Assembly (NCBI GenBank): GCA_910586725.1
Contig: CAJUJL010000040.1
Coordinates: 1-24,636 of the forward strand
Reading direction: 5' to 3'
DNA: 24,636 nucleotides
From: an uncultured Lachnospiraceae bacterium
GTDB lineage: Bacteria; Bacillota; Clostridia; Lachnospirales; Lachnospiraceae
Part shown: one piece after another, positions 1-6,618 of the stretch
How the letters are laid out: every line of letters starts with the position of its first letter
Numbering within the stretch: position 1 is the first letter of the stretch
The notes under the pieces: model-generated
The model's input: only the letters and a program-made list of their open reading frames with translations
What the model was told of the DNA's origin: nothing
Databases searched by the model: none
Translations under genes and position numbers: made by a program

Positions 1-2
1 TG

Positions 3-128
3 TTGACTTCATTTTATCAGCTAGACGATGAAGCAAGAAAGGAAGTAGTGGAAACAATACAGTTTAAGTTGCAGTATCACAAAGACAAAGAGCGAGCAGA
101 ACAGGTAAAGCAAATAAAGGGTTGGTAA
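3..128 (+). CDS. C-terminal end of an unidentified protein (5' end outside window)
   Basis: The frame is open from the left edge of the window and ends in TAA at 126-128, giving 41 residues. The tail is highly charged and predicted helical (DDEARKEVVETI, then HKDKERAEQVKQIKGW). It is the only plus-strand frame here that is followed directly by a terminator-like hairpin (133-182), which supports a real gene end. Helical Lys/Glu-rich tails of this kind occur at the C-termini of XRE-family phage or ICE repressors, but no DNA-binding domain is in view, so that identity is only a guess. It converges on the three-gene operon at 213-1458. Confidence 0.5.
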   Translation: MTSFYQLDDEARKEVVETIQFKLQYHKDKERAEQVKQIKGW

Positions 129-132
129 ACAA

Positions 133-182
133 AATGAACTGTTACAAAAGCAAATCTACAATCACTTTTATAACAGTTCATT
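133..182. terminator. Bidirectional intrinsic terminator between convergent genes
   Basis: A 12-bp perfect inverted repeat (133-144 with 171-182) is followed, after one C-A mismatch, by a further 5 bp (146-150 with 165-169) and a 14-nt loop. T-rich sequence lies on both sides. It sits 4 nt after the stop of the plus-strand gene and 30 nt past the stop of the minus-strand operon, so it can serve both. The stem is AT-rich and therefore weaker than the ribosomal terminators in this window. Confidence 0.65.
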
Positions 183-212
183 CTATTTCTTTCAATTCTA
201 TTTAAGCAGGGA

Positions 213-533
213 TTATTGATTCAAATCCTCACTAATCATACGGTCAATACTCTCTATATTTTTTTGTCCGTAATTTGCTTTAGACAACTCATAATTCAAT
301 CTCTCTACTAATGCATCGTTCTGCGCCTTTATTTCATTCAAATACTGCAATGTTTTTTCTCCTGAAATAAAACTGTAGATAAAAGAACCCATAGCTAAAA
401 TGATTGAAACAACAGTTGATATTATTCCTATAATAGAAGCCCAATCCTTATCGCAAAAGCCCAAGATAATCGAGAGTAATACCAATGCTGCTCCTAATAT
501 AGTCAATATCCAAAAGCATTTCTTTAAATCCAT
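213..533 (-). CDS. Small two-TM membrane protein with C-terminal coiled coil, function unknown
   Basis: About 106 residues from the ATG at 533 (MDLKKCFW). Two hydrophobic segments lie near the N-terminus: one spans ILTILGAALVLLSIILGF, the other starts at WASIIGIISTVV. A charged, probably coiled-coil tail follows (EKTLQYLNEIKAQNDALVER). The last 20 residues contain NYGQKNIESIDRMISED, which closely matches residues 8-24 of the 62-residue protein encoded at 1270-1458. The chosen start lies 8 nt after the stop of the upstream gene. The frame is open to an ATG at 584, but that start would overlap the upstream gene by over 40 nt and add a polar segment before the membrane helix. It is the last gene of the operon. 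The arrangement suggests a membrane-anchored partner or effector; no family name can be given. Confidence 0.7.
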   Translation of the reverse strand: MDLKKCFWILTILGAALVLLSIILGFCDKDWASIIGIISTVVSIILAMGSFIYSFISGEKTLQYLNEIKAQNDALVERLNYELSKANYGQKNIESIDRMISEDLNQ

Positions 534-541
534 ACTCTTAC

Positions 542-1255
542 CTACTCTCTGTATGTATTCCAATGCGATCCAGTAAGTCCCCACGCTGGATGAAATGTAT
601 ATGCTTCTAATATATGTTCAATTACTTTAGGGGCAATCGCACGATATGAGAGATAATATATAAACTTATCAAACATCTTATTTTTCATATCGTCAAAATC
701 ATCAAAAACTAATTTTTTATCATTCACTTTCTGAATCTTTTTGTAATCCCCCATTTTGCAAACTTCTTTATTAAAATCAAATATATATGTCAAAGCAAAT
801 TGCGCCGCTACATATTCATTTATATGTTTAAGTTGCCAAGCAAAACGCCTACACTCTTCTCTCATATCCTCTTCTGAAATACTTTGGATATTTTGAGCCT
901 TTACAAATTCTAAACGAAAACCATCTGGAAAATGTGTGCTAATTGGCTTATGTCGTAAAAACCAATATGTAAGGTATGCCGCTATTTTAAATGCATTCGG
1001 CTCCTCCACAGAATTATTGTCACTATTGACTATTTTTCTCATGCCAATAACAGCATCTACAACTGTTTCTTCTAACAATGAAAAATTCATAAAAAATTGA
1101 ATGGGAGATTCTTTACTCATCTTCGCTTGCATCTCATCCAAAACATCGACATATGCATTGCGAAGATTTACCTCCCATTCTCTCATACGTTGCTTGGTGA
1201 ATACTTTTTCATCGGCAACATCTACAAAATCAAAGTACACTGGATTCTTTTGCAT
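542..1255 (-). CDS. Soluble protein of unknown function, middle gene of three-gene operon
   Basis: 237 residues from the ATG at 1255, which has a GGGGGAG ribosome binding site at 1268-1262 with 6-nt spacing. An alternative ATG at 1270 overlaps the upstream stop codon as TAATG but would put the binding site inside the reading frame. No signal peptide or clear membrane segment is visible. The protein looks mostly helical, with acidic and aromatic stretches (PNAFKIAAYLTYWFLRHKPI, KLVFDDFDDMKNKMFDKFIY). I see no recognisable nucleotide-binding, nuclease or HTH signature and cannot name the family. Tight packing with its neighbours (overlap or 15 nt upstream, 8 nt downstream) indicates co-translation and a shared task. 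Base composition is clearly more AT-rich than in the ribosomal genes, in keeping with an acquired segment. Confidence 0.75.
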   Translation of the reverse strand: MQKNPVYFDFVDVADEKVFTKQRMREWEVNLRNAYVDVLDEMQAKMSKESPIQFFMNFSLLEETVVDAVIGMRKIVNSDNNSVEEPNAFKIAAYLTYWFLRHKPISTHFPDGFRLEFVKAQNIQSISEEDMREECRRFAWQLKHINEYVAAQFALTYIFDFNKEVCKMGDYKKIQKVNDKKLVFDDFDDMKNKMFDKFIYYLSYRAIAPKVIEHILEAYTFHPAWGLTGSHWNTYRE

Positions 1256-1269
1256 TTTCAACTCCCCCA

Positions 1270-1458
1270 TTATCTAACCAGTGATTTTGCACATCTTTTG
1301 CGACTTTCTTCTGTTATCTCAACTGGATTATGGGAGTTCGTTTGAACCATGGTGTAAGTCCTCTGCAAAAAATCACCGCTTTCTCCATCATCAGACAGAA
1401 ATTTATCTATTGCTTCAATATTTTTTCTGTCGTAATTTATCAACTTATCATTATCCAT
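1270..1458 (-). CDS. 62-residue protein, first gene of three-gene operon
   Basis: This short soluble protein starts at an ATG 6 nt after an AAGGGAG ribosome binding site, downstream of a sigma-A-like promoter at 1497-1526. Residues 8-24 (NYDRKNIEAIDKFLSDD) match the C-terminal end of the membrane protein at 213-533 at 10 of 17 positions, with most of the rest conservative. The remainder is polar and ends in a basic tail (ESRKRCAKSLVR). Its TAA overlaps an ATG of the next frame (TAATG), a sign of translational coupling. The size, order and shared motif suggest a small regulatory or adaptor subunit. Function is unknown. Confidence 0.65.
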   Translation of the reverse strand: MDNDKLINYDRKNIEAIDKFLSDDGESGDFLQRTYTMVQTNSHNPVEITEESRKRCAKSLVR

Positions 1459-1496
1459 TGTCCGCTCCCTTCAGCATAAAAAAGCTATTTTTTTAT

Positions 1497-1526
1497 AATA
1501 TAGCATATATTTATGTCCTAAATCAA
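1497..1526 (-). promoter_or_regulatory. Sigma-A promoter of the three-gene operon
   Basis: On the minus strand there is a -35 TTGATT (1526-1521), an 18-nt spacer and a -10 TATATT (1502-1497), about 40 nt before the first start codon. A run of A, TAGC, and a run of T between promoter and gene could form a weak AT hairpin in the leader. Confidence 0.6.
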
Positions 1527-1644
1527 TGTATTTTTGTTAATTTTTTGGTCACTTTTCTTTAATCTTTAGTATTTGCAAAGTCTTAGATTTTATTACATCC
1601 CTTGTGCAACTAGCAATATGTTCATATATACACTTTATAAACAT

Positions 1645-1690
1645 TTATGGCACCATTTCGGCACCACTTACGCTATATTTGCTTTTTTAT
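1645..1690 (-). other. Possible integrase 3'-end scar with GGCACCA direct repeat
   Basis: GGCACCA occurs at 1649-1655 and again at 1660-1666. Read on the minus strand, the segment encodes a short tail KYSVSGAEMVP followed by TAA (1647-1645). Tails of the form GA(E/K)MVP are familiar at the C-termini of Gram-positive tyrosine integrases. Only about a dozen codons are present, and they run out of the tuf terminator without a start codon. It may be an attachment-site remnant. The family resemblance is from memory and unproven. Confidence 0.25.
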
Positions 1691-1696
1691 TTTAAA

Positions 1697-1729
1697 ATGG
1701 GCTTCTGAGAAAAACCTCAGAAGCCCCAT
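1697..1729 (-). terminator. Intrinsic terminator of the str operon (after tuf)
   Basis: An 11-bp perfect stem (1699-1709 with 1716-1726) with a 6-nt loop is followed on the minus strand by a T-rich tract (ATTTTAAAATAAAAAA). It lies 20 nt past the tuf stop and closes the rpsL-rpsG-fusA-tuf unit. Confidence 0.9.
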
Positions 1730-1749
1730 AAAATCTAGCTTCTTACTTA

Positions 1750-2937
1750 TTACTCAATAATCGTAGCCACACGACCAGAACCAACTGTTCTACCACCCTC
1801 ACGAATAGCAAACGTAAGACCCTGCTCCATAGCTACCGGATGGATCAGTTCGATCGTCATCTCTACGTTATCGCCAGGCATACACATCTCTGTACCGCCT
1901 GGTAACTGGCAAACGCCTGTTACGTCAGTTGTTCTGAAGTAGAACTGCGGACGATAGTTGTTGAAGAACGGAGTATGACGTCCACCTTCGTCTTTTGTCA
2001 AAACGTAAACCTGCGCCGTAAACTTATTGTGGCAGGTAACGGAACCTGGTTTTGCAAGAACCTGACCACGAACGATCTGATCACGGTTGATGCCACGAAG
2101 CAATGCTCCGATGTTATCACCAGCCTGTGCCTCATCCAACATCTTACGGAACATTTCGATACCGGTTACAACTGTCTTCTGAACCTCTTCTTTCACGCCT
2201 AAGATTTCAAGCTCATCACTTAAGTGTAATGTTCCTCTTTCTACTCTACCTGTTGCAACAGTACCACGTCCTGTGATCGTGAATACGTCCTCAACCGGCA
2301 TAAGGAACGGTTTGTCTGTATCGCGTTCCGGATCCGGAATATAATCATCCACCGTTGCCATCAATTCCATAACTTTATCTGCCCATTCACACTGCGGATC
2401 TTCCAAAGCTTTCAGCGCAGAACCCTGGATAATCGGGCAGTCATTGAAGCCGTATTCTTCTAACTGCTCTGTAATTTCCATTTCTACTAATTCAAGAAGT
2501 TCCGGATCGTCAACCATGTCGCATTTGTTCATGAATACTACGATATAAGGAACGCCTACCTGACGGGACAATAAGATATGCTCTTTTGTCTGAGCCATAA
2601 CGCCATCCGTAGCAGCTACTACAAGGATAGCGCCGTCCATCTGAGCAGCTCCCGTGATCATGTTCTTAACGTAATCGGCATGTCCCGGGCAGTCAACGTG
2701 TGCATAATGTCTTTTCTCTGTTTCATACTCAACGTGAGCGGTAGAAATCGTAATACCTCTTTCTCTTTCTTCCGGAGCTTTATCAATATTTTCAAAATCT
2801 GTAGCTGTGTTTCCGGCAACTCTTTCAGAAAGCACCTTGGTGATAGCAGCTGTCAAAGTTGTCTTACCATGATCTACGTGACCAATAGTTCCAATGTTAC
2901 AATGTGGTTTTGTTCTTTCAAATTTAGCCTTTGCCAT
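1750..2937 (-). CDS. tuf: Translation elongation factor Tu
   Basis: EF-Tu is the GTPase that delivers aminoacyl-tRNA to the ribosomal A site. It is full length at 395 residues. The G1 loop GHVDHGKT is at 19-26, RGIT of switch I at 60-63, DCPGH at 82-86, NKCD at 137-140 and SAL at 173-175. Beta-barrel domains 2 and 3 follow and end in GRVATIIE. The ATG has an AAGGAGG site at 2954-2948. It is the last gene of the str operon, 136 nt after fusA. That gap holds an extra promoter (3025-3053) and a leader hairpin, so tuf can be transcribed beyond the level of the operon. No truncation or missing motif is seen. Confidence 0.98.
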   Translation of the reverse strand: MAKAKFERTKPHCNIGTIGHVDHGKTTLTAAITKVLSERVAGNTATDFENIDKAPEERERGITISTAHVEYETEKRHYAHVDCPGHADYVKNMITGAAQMDGAILVVAATDGVMAQTKEHILLSRQVGVPYIVVFMNKCDMVDDPELLELVEMEITEQLEEYGFNDCPIIQGSALKALEDPQCEWADKVMELMATVDDYIPDPERDTDKPFLMPVEDVFTITGRGTVATGRVERGTLHLSDELEILGVKEEVQKTVVTGIEMFRKMLDEAQAGDNIGALLRGINRDQIVRGQVLAKPGSVTCHNKFTAQVYVLTKDEGGRHTPFFNNYRPQFYFRTTDVTGVCQLPGGTEMCMPGDNVEMTIELIHPVAMEQGLTFAIREGGRTVGSGRVATIIE

Positions 2938-2961
2938 TTTAAAACGTCCTCCTTAATTTTC

Positions 2962-2979
2962 TGTCCACGCAAATGGACA
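2962..2979 (-). other. Short hairpin in the tuf leader
   Basis: TGTCCA (2962-2967) and TGGACA (2974-2979) form a perfect 6-bp stem with a 6-nt loop, 8 nt upstream of the tuf ribosome binding site. There is no T tract behind it, so it is not a terminator. It may stabilise the 5' end or be a processing site. Confidence 0.4.
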
Positions 2980-3024
2980 ATTACTTTTCTGATTACTTCA
3001 CTGACTAATACCTGGCTAAGTCTG

Positions 3025-3053
3025 ATTATAGACGAGATTGCCAAGTTTTTCAA
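3025..3053 (-). promoter_or_regulatory. Internal sigma-A promoter for tuf
   Basis: On the minus strand there is a -35 TTGAAA (3053-3048), a 17-nt spacer and a perfect -10 TATAAT (3030-3025). It starts 20 nt after the fusA stop. It predicts a leader of about 80 nt before tuf. Confidence 0.75.
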
Positions 3054-3073
3054 GCCATTTTATGATTATTAAA

Positions 3074-5191
3074 CTATTTTTCTTTTGATGCGAGAAGCTT
3101 CTCCTGAACATTTTTCGGTACCTGCTCATACTTCTCAAAGAACATGGAATAATTGCCTCGTCCCTGTGTTCTTGAACGCAAATCCGTAGAATAACCAAAC
3201 ATTTCGGAAAGCGGAACAAATGCGCGTACAATCTTTCCTCCGCCCAGGTCATCCATTCCTTCAATACGTCCACGGCGTGAGTTAATGTCTCCGATAACGT
3301 CTCCCATATATTCTTCCGGCATCGTAACTTCCACTTTCATAATCGGCTCAAGCAATACCGGAGACGATTTCTTCATAGCTTCTTTAAATGCCATAGATCC
3401 GGCAATATGGAATGCCATTTCGGATGAATCCACTTCATGATAAGAGCCGTCATATACAACTGCGTGAATGCCGACTACCGGATAACCGCCAAGCGTACCG
3501 GCTTTTGTAGCCTCTTCAATACCAGCGCCTACCGCCGGAATATATTCTTTCGGAATCGTACCGCCGACAACCTCGGACTCAAATTTGAATAATTCTTCAC
3601 CGTTTGCATCCATAGGCTCAAAACGAACTTTACAATGTCCGTACTGACCGCGTCCACCGGACTGTTTTGCGTATTTGTATTCCTGATCCACAGACTTCGT
3701 AAACGTCTCTTTGTAAGCAACCTGCGGAGCTCCTACATTTGCCTCTACCTTGTATTCGCGAAGCAGACGGTCTACGATAATTTCCAAATGCAGCTCGCCC
3801 ATTCCGGCAATAATCGTCTGTCCCGTTTCGGAATCCGTATGCGCGCGGAACGTAGGATCTTCCTCGGCAAGTTTTGCCAGAGCTTCTCCCATCTTGCCTT
3901 GTCCCGCTTTTGTTTTTGGCTCAATTGCCAGCTCAATAACAGGCTCCGGAAACTCCATGGATTCCAGGATTACAGGATGCTGGTCGTCACAGATGGTATC
4001 ACCGGTTGTGGTAAATTTAAAACCAACTGCCGCCGCTATATCTCCCGAATACACAACATCCAGCTCCTGCCGTTTGTTGGCATGCATCTGAAGAATACGG
4101 CCAACGCGTTCTTTTTTGTCTTTCGTTGCATTCAATACGTAGGAACCGGATTTCATCGTTCCTGAATAAACACGGAAAAATGCAAGTTTTCCTACAAATG
4201 GGTCTGCCATGATCTTAAATGCCAGCGCGGAAAACGGCTCGTCGTCAGATGAATGTCTTTCGATTTCATTTCCTTCCAGATCCGTTCCCTTGATTGCCTC
4301 AATATCTGTCGGAGCCGGCATATATTCCAAAACCGCATCCAGTAATTTCTGAACGCCCTTATTACGATATGCAGATCCGCAGCATACCGGAACAGCCGTA
4401 CATTCACAAGTCGCTTTTCTAAGCGCCTTCTTCATTTCTCCCACGCCCGGCTCTTCGCCTTCCAGATACATCATCATCAAATCATCATCTAATTCGCAGA
4501 CTTTCTCCACTAATTCCGTACGATAAAGCTCCGCGTCATCTTTCATGTCATCCGGAACATCGACAATCGAAACATCTTCCCCTTTATTGTCATTGTAAAT
4601 ATAGGCTTTCATTTCAAATAAATCGATAATTCCCTTGAATTCATCCTCTTTTCCGATCGGAAGCTGAAGGATAATCGCATTCTTGCCTAATCTTGTACGA
4701 ATCTGATCTACTGCTCCATAGAAATTTGCGCCTAAAATGTCCATTTTATTGATAAATGCCATTCTCGGCACGTTGTATGTGTCAGCCTGACGCCATACAT
4801 TTTCTGACTGAGGTTCCACTCCTCCTTTTGCACAGAAGACACCGACAGCGCCGTCTAATACACGAAGGGAACGCTCAACCTCAACTGTAAAGTCAACATG
4901 CCCGGGCGTATCAATAATATTGATTCGATGCTCCAACGCACCCTCTTTTGGCTTGCAGTTTTCCTGCAAAGTCCAATGACATGTTGTTGCGGCTGAAGTA
5001 ATTGTAATTCCCCTTTCCTGCTCCTGTTCCATCCAGTCCATAGTAGCAGTTCCTTCATGGGTATCACCTATTTTATAATTTACACCGGTATAATACAAAA
5101 TACGCTCAGTTAATGTAGTTTTACCAGCATCAATATGAGCCATAATACCAATGTTTCTGGTTCTCTCCAATGGATATTCTCTTCCAGCCAA
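3074..5191 (-). CDS. fusA: Translation elongation factor G (TTG start)
   Basis: EF-G is the ribosomal translocase GTPase. From the TTG at 5191 it has 705 residues, the usual length. AHIDAGKT is at 18-25, RGIT at 60-63, DTPGH at 94-98 and NKMD at 148-151, followed by domains II-V and the tail KNVQEKLLASKEK. The start was chosen because TTG follows a perfect AAGGAGG (5206-5200) by 8 nt and gives MAGREYPLERTRNIGIMAHI, the standard N-terminus in Clostridia. The longer frame begins at a GTG (5218) upstream of the binding site itself. It lies 101 nt after rpsG within the str operon. The motifs identify EF-G with certainty; only the start is an inference. Confidence 0.97.
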   Translation of the reverse strand: MAGREYPLERTRNIGIMAHIDAGKTTLTERILYYTGVNYKIGDTHEGTATMDWMEQEQERGITITSAATTCHWTLQENCKPKEGALEHRINIIDTPGHVDFTVEVERSLRVLDGAVGVFCAKGGVEPQSENVWRQADTYNVPRMAFINKMDILGANFYGAVDQIRTRLGKNAIILQLPIGKEDEFKGIIDLFEMKAYIYNDNKGEDVSIVDVPDDMKDDAELYRTELVEKVCELDDDLMMMYLEGEEPGVGEMKKALRKATCECTAVPVCCGSAYRNKGVQKLLDAVLEYMPAPTDIEAIKGTDLEGNEIERHSSDDEPFSALAFKIMADPFVGKLAFFRVYSGTMKSGSYVLNATKDKKERVGRILQMHANKRQELDVVYSGDIAAAVGFKFTTTGDTICDDQHPVILESMEFPEPVIELAIEPKTKAGQGKMGEALAKLAEEDPTFRAHTDSETGQTIIAGMGELHLEIIVDRLLREYKVEANVGAPQVAYKETFTKSVDQEYKYAKQSGGRGQYGHCKVRFEPMDANGEELFKFESEVVGGTIPKEYIPAVGAGIEEATKAGTLGGYPVVGIHAVVYDGSYHEVDSSEMAFHIAGSMAFKEAMKKSSPVLLEPIMKVEVTMPEEYMGDVIGDINSRRGRIEGMDDLGGGKIVRAFVPLSEMFGYSTDLRSRTQGRGNYSMFFEKYEQVPKNVQEKLLASKEK

Positions 5192-5210
5192 TGGATTTTC
5201 CTCCTTAAAT

Positions 5211-5289
5211 TCCTGCACACGCAGTTCGCCAATATGTGCCCTGCGGGCGCCTCCTTATTTTAGTCAAACGAGGCAGCGCTCCTGCACAC
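5211..5289. repeat. 10-bp direct repeat flanking the rpsG-fusA spacer
   Basis: TCCTGCACAC occurs at 5211-5220 and 5280-5289. The second copy lies just after the rpsG stop, and the first covers the GTG that begins the longest fusA frame. Between them is an extra AAGGAGG-like site not followed by a plausible gene. This may be the footprint of a small local duplication. Confidence 0.4.
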
Positions 5290-5292
5290 CAA

Positions 5293-5763
5293 TTAGAATC
5301 TGTAGTGCGCAAATGCTTTGTTTGCTTCTGCCATCTTATGCATATCTTCTTTTTTCTTTACGGATGCTCCCGTATTGTTAGCGGCATCCATGATCTCGTT
5401 TGCAAGGCGTTCTCTCATGGTCTTTTCGCCTCTTTTACGAGAATAAGCAACCAGCCAGCGAAGCGCTAATGCCTGGCGCCTGTCCGGTCTTACTTCAATC
5501 GGCACCTGATACGTCGCGCCGCCAATACGTCTTGCCTTGACTTCCAGAACTGGCATCACGTTATTCATGCACTCTTCAAAAACCTCAATCGCCGGTTTTC
5601 CTGTCTTTTCCTCTACTTTAGTAAAAGCTCCGTATACAATTTTCTGTGCTACGCCTTTCTTACCGTCCAACATTATATTGTTGATCAGTTTGGTAACCAC
5701 TTTATTGTTGTATAACGGATCCGCTAATACGTCTCTTTTCTGAGTATGTCCTTTACGTGGCAC
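5293..5763 (-). CDS. rpsG: 30S ribosomal protein S7 (GTG start)
   Basis: S7 is a primary 16S rRNA-binding protein that nucleates assembly of the 30S head. From the GTG at 5763 it has 156 residues, exactly the usual bacterial length. It starts MPRKGHTQKRDV and ends MAEANKAFAHYRF. AAGGAGG lies 8 nt upstream of the GTG. The longer frame from an ATG at 5790 would contain the binding site and is rejected. The body carries the family stretches KLINNIMLDGKK and ARRIGGATYQVPIEVRPDRR. It is the second gene of the str operon, separated from rpsL by 203 nt with a structured element (5865-5892) where S7 might act on its own mRNA. Confidence 0.97.
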   Translation of the reverse strand: MPRKGHTQKRDVLADPLYNNKVVTKLINNIMLDGKKGVAQKIVYGAFTKVEEKTGKPAIEVFEECMNNVMPVLEVKARRIGGATYQVPIEVRPDRRQALALRWLVAYSRKRGEKTMRERLANEIMDAANNTGASVKKKEDMHKMAEANKAFAHYRF

Positions 5764-5864
5764 GGTACTTCCCTCCTTAATCATATTCATTGATTTCTTT
5801 TACGCCTGATTAATTCAACGGTACTCACATGTGTCCTCTAATGTGTTTCGTGCGGAAATCTATG

Positions 5865-5892
5865 CCCTTATGCCATCCGGCATCCAAAAGGG
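5865..5892 (-). promoter_or_regulatory. Structured element in the rpsL-rpsG spacer, possible S7 autoregulatory site
   Basis: Two stacked helices can form: 5865-5869 with 5888-5892 (5 bp) and 5870-5874 with 5879-5883 (5 bp). The loop is 4 nt and a 4-nt bulge lies on one side. No T tract follows, so it is not a terminator. In E. coli S7 represses the str operon by binding the rpsL-rpsG intercistronic region. The same role here is inferred from position and structure only. Confidence 0.4.
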
Positions 5893-5966
5893 TAATTCTT
5901 CAAATGTGAAGCATAATCCCAACACTAACCTTTAGATCTGTTTGTGATACTATTGGTTGCAGGTTC

Positions 5967-6389
5967 CTATTTCTTAGCGTCTTTTGGTCTCTTTGCGCCG
6001 TATTTGGAACGAGCCTGTTTTCTGTTAGCAACTCCAGCCGTATCAAGCGTACCTCTGATTACATGGTATCTTGTACCTGGTAAGTCTTTTACCCTGCCGC
6101 CACGGATAAGAACAACGCTATGCTCCTGCAGATTGTGTCCTTCTCCCGGAATGTAGCTTGTTACCTCGATTCCATTGGAGAGACGAACTCTGGCAATCTT
6201 TCTAAGCGCTGAATTCGGTTTCTTCGGAGTAGCGGTCTTAACTGCAGTACAAACACCTCTCTTCTGCGGAGATGCCGTATCAATCGGTTTCTTCTTCAAA
6301 GAATTGTATCCTTTCAAAAGAGCCGGTGCAGTTGACTTTTTCACTGATGTCTGACGTCCTTTTCTTACTAACTGGTTAAATGTTGGCAT
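5967..6389 (-). CDS. rpsL: 30S ribosomal protein S12
   Basis: S12 sits in the decoding centre and affects tRNA selection and streptomycin response. It has 140 residues from the ATG at 6389, which follows a perfect AGGAGGTGA. The start MPTFNQLVRKGR is the family standard; the longer frame to 6428 is rejected. The PKKPNS loop at 55-60 and the KDLPG loop with D102 are both present. D102 is the residue equivalent to the methylthio-Asp of E. coli. The usual streptomycin-resistance positions carry Lys, so the allele looks sensitive. It is the first gene of the str operon, about 50 nt from the predicted transcription start. Confidence 0.98.
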   Translation of the reverse strand: MPTFNQLVRKGRQTSVKKSTAPALLKGYNSLKKKPIDTASPQKRGVCTAVKTATPKKPNSALRKIARVRLSNGIEVTSYIPGEGHNLQEHSVVLIRGGRVKDLPGTRYHVIRGTLDTAGVANRKQARSKYGAKRPKDAKK

Positions 6390-6446
6390 TTGATTCACCT
6401 CCTGTGATATTATTCGTGATTTGCGCACTTGTATGCACGCTAAAAT

Positions 6447-6475
6447 ATTATAAAAGGGAAAAACAGCTTTGTCAA
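6447..6475 (-). promoter_or_regulatory. Consensus sigma-A promoter of the str operon
   Basis: On the minus strand there is TTGACA (6475-6470), exactly 17 nt, then TATAAT (6452-6447): a full consensus match. An inverted repeat AGCCG-AAA-CGGCT (6487-6475) abuts the -35 and could influence polymerase or regulator binding. It drives rpsL-rpsG-fusA-tuf. Confidence 0.92.
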
Positions 6476-6552
6476 GCCGTTTCGGCTCATTTTTTTCCTT
6501 CTCAAATACAATTACGCGATTTTGACCGCTGTTTACAGCTGCTTTCTTTGGA

Positions 6553-6602
6553 AAAGGAGCCGCTGCTTAAGCAGATTGAACTGCTCTTGCAACGGCTCCT
6601 TT
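6553..6602 (-). terminator. Terminator-like hairpin after the large surface-protein gene
   Basis: A 10-bp perfect stem (6553-6562 with 6593-6602) encloses a 30-nt loop that can itself fold. On the minus strand the stem ends in CCTTTTCC, a short T run. It lies 16 nt past the stop of the surface-protein frame and separates it from the str promoter. The long loop and short T tract make it weaker than the rpoC terminator. Confidence 0.6.
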
Positions 6603-6618
6603 CAGAGAACAGAAACGA

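Noticed and set aside
6475..6496. Short plus-strand hairpin with a T run (AGCCG/CGGCT then T7), like a terminator
   Set aside because: No plus-strand gene reaches it and the stem is only 5 bp; it coincides with the -35 region of the str promoter.
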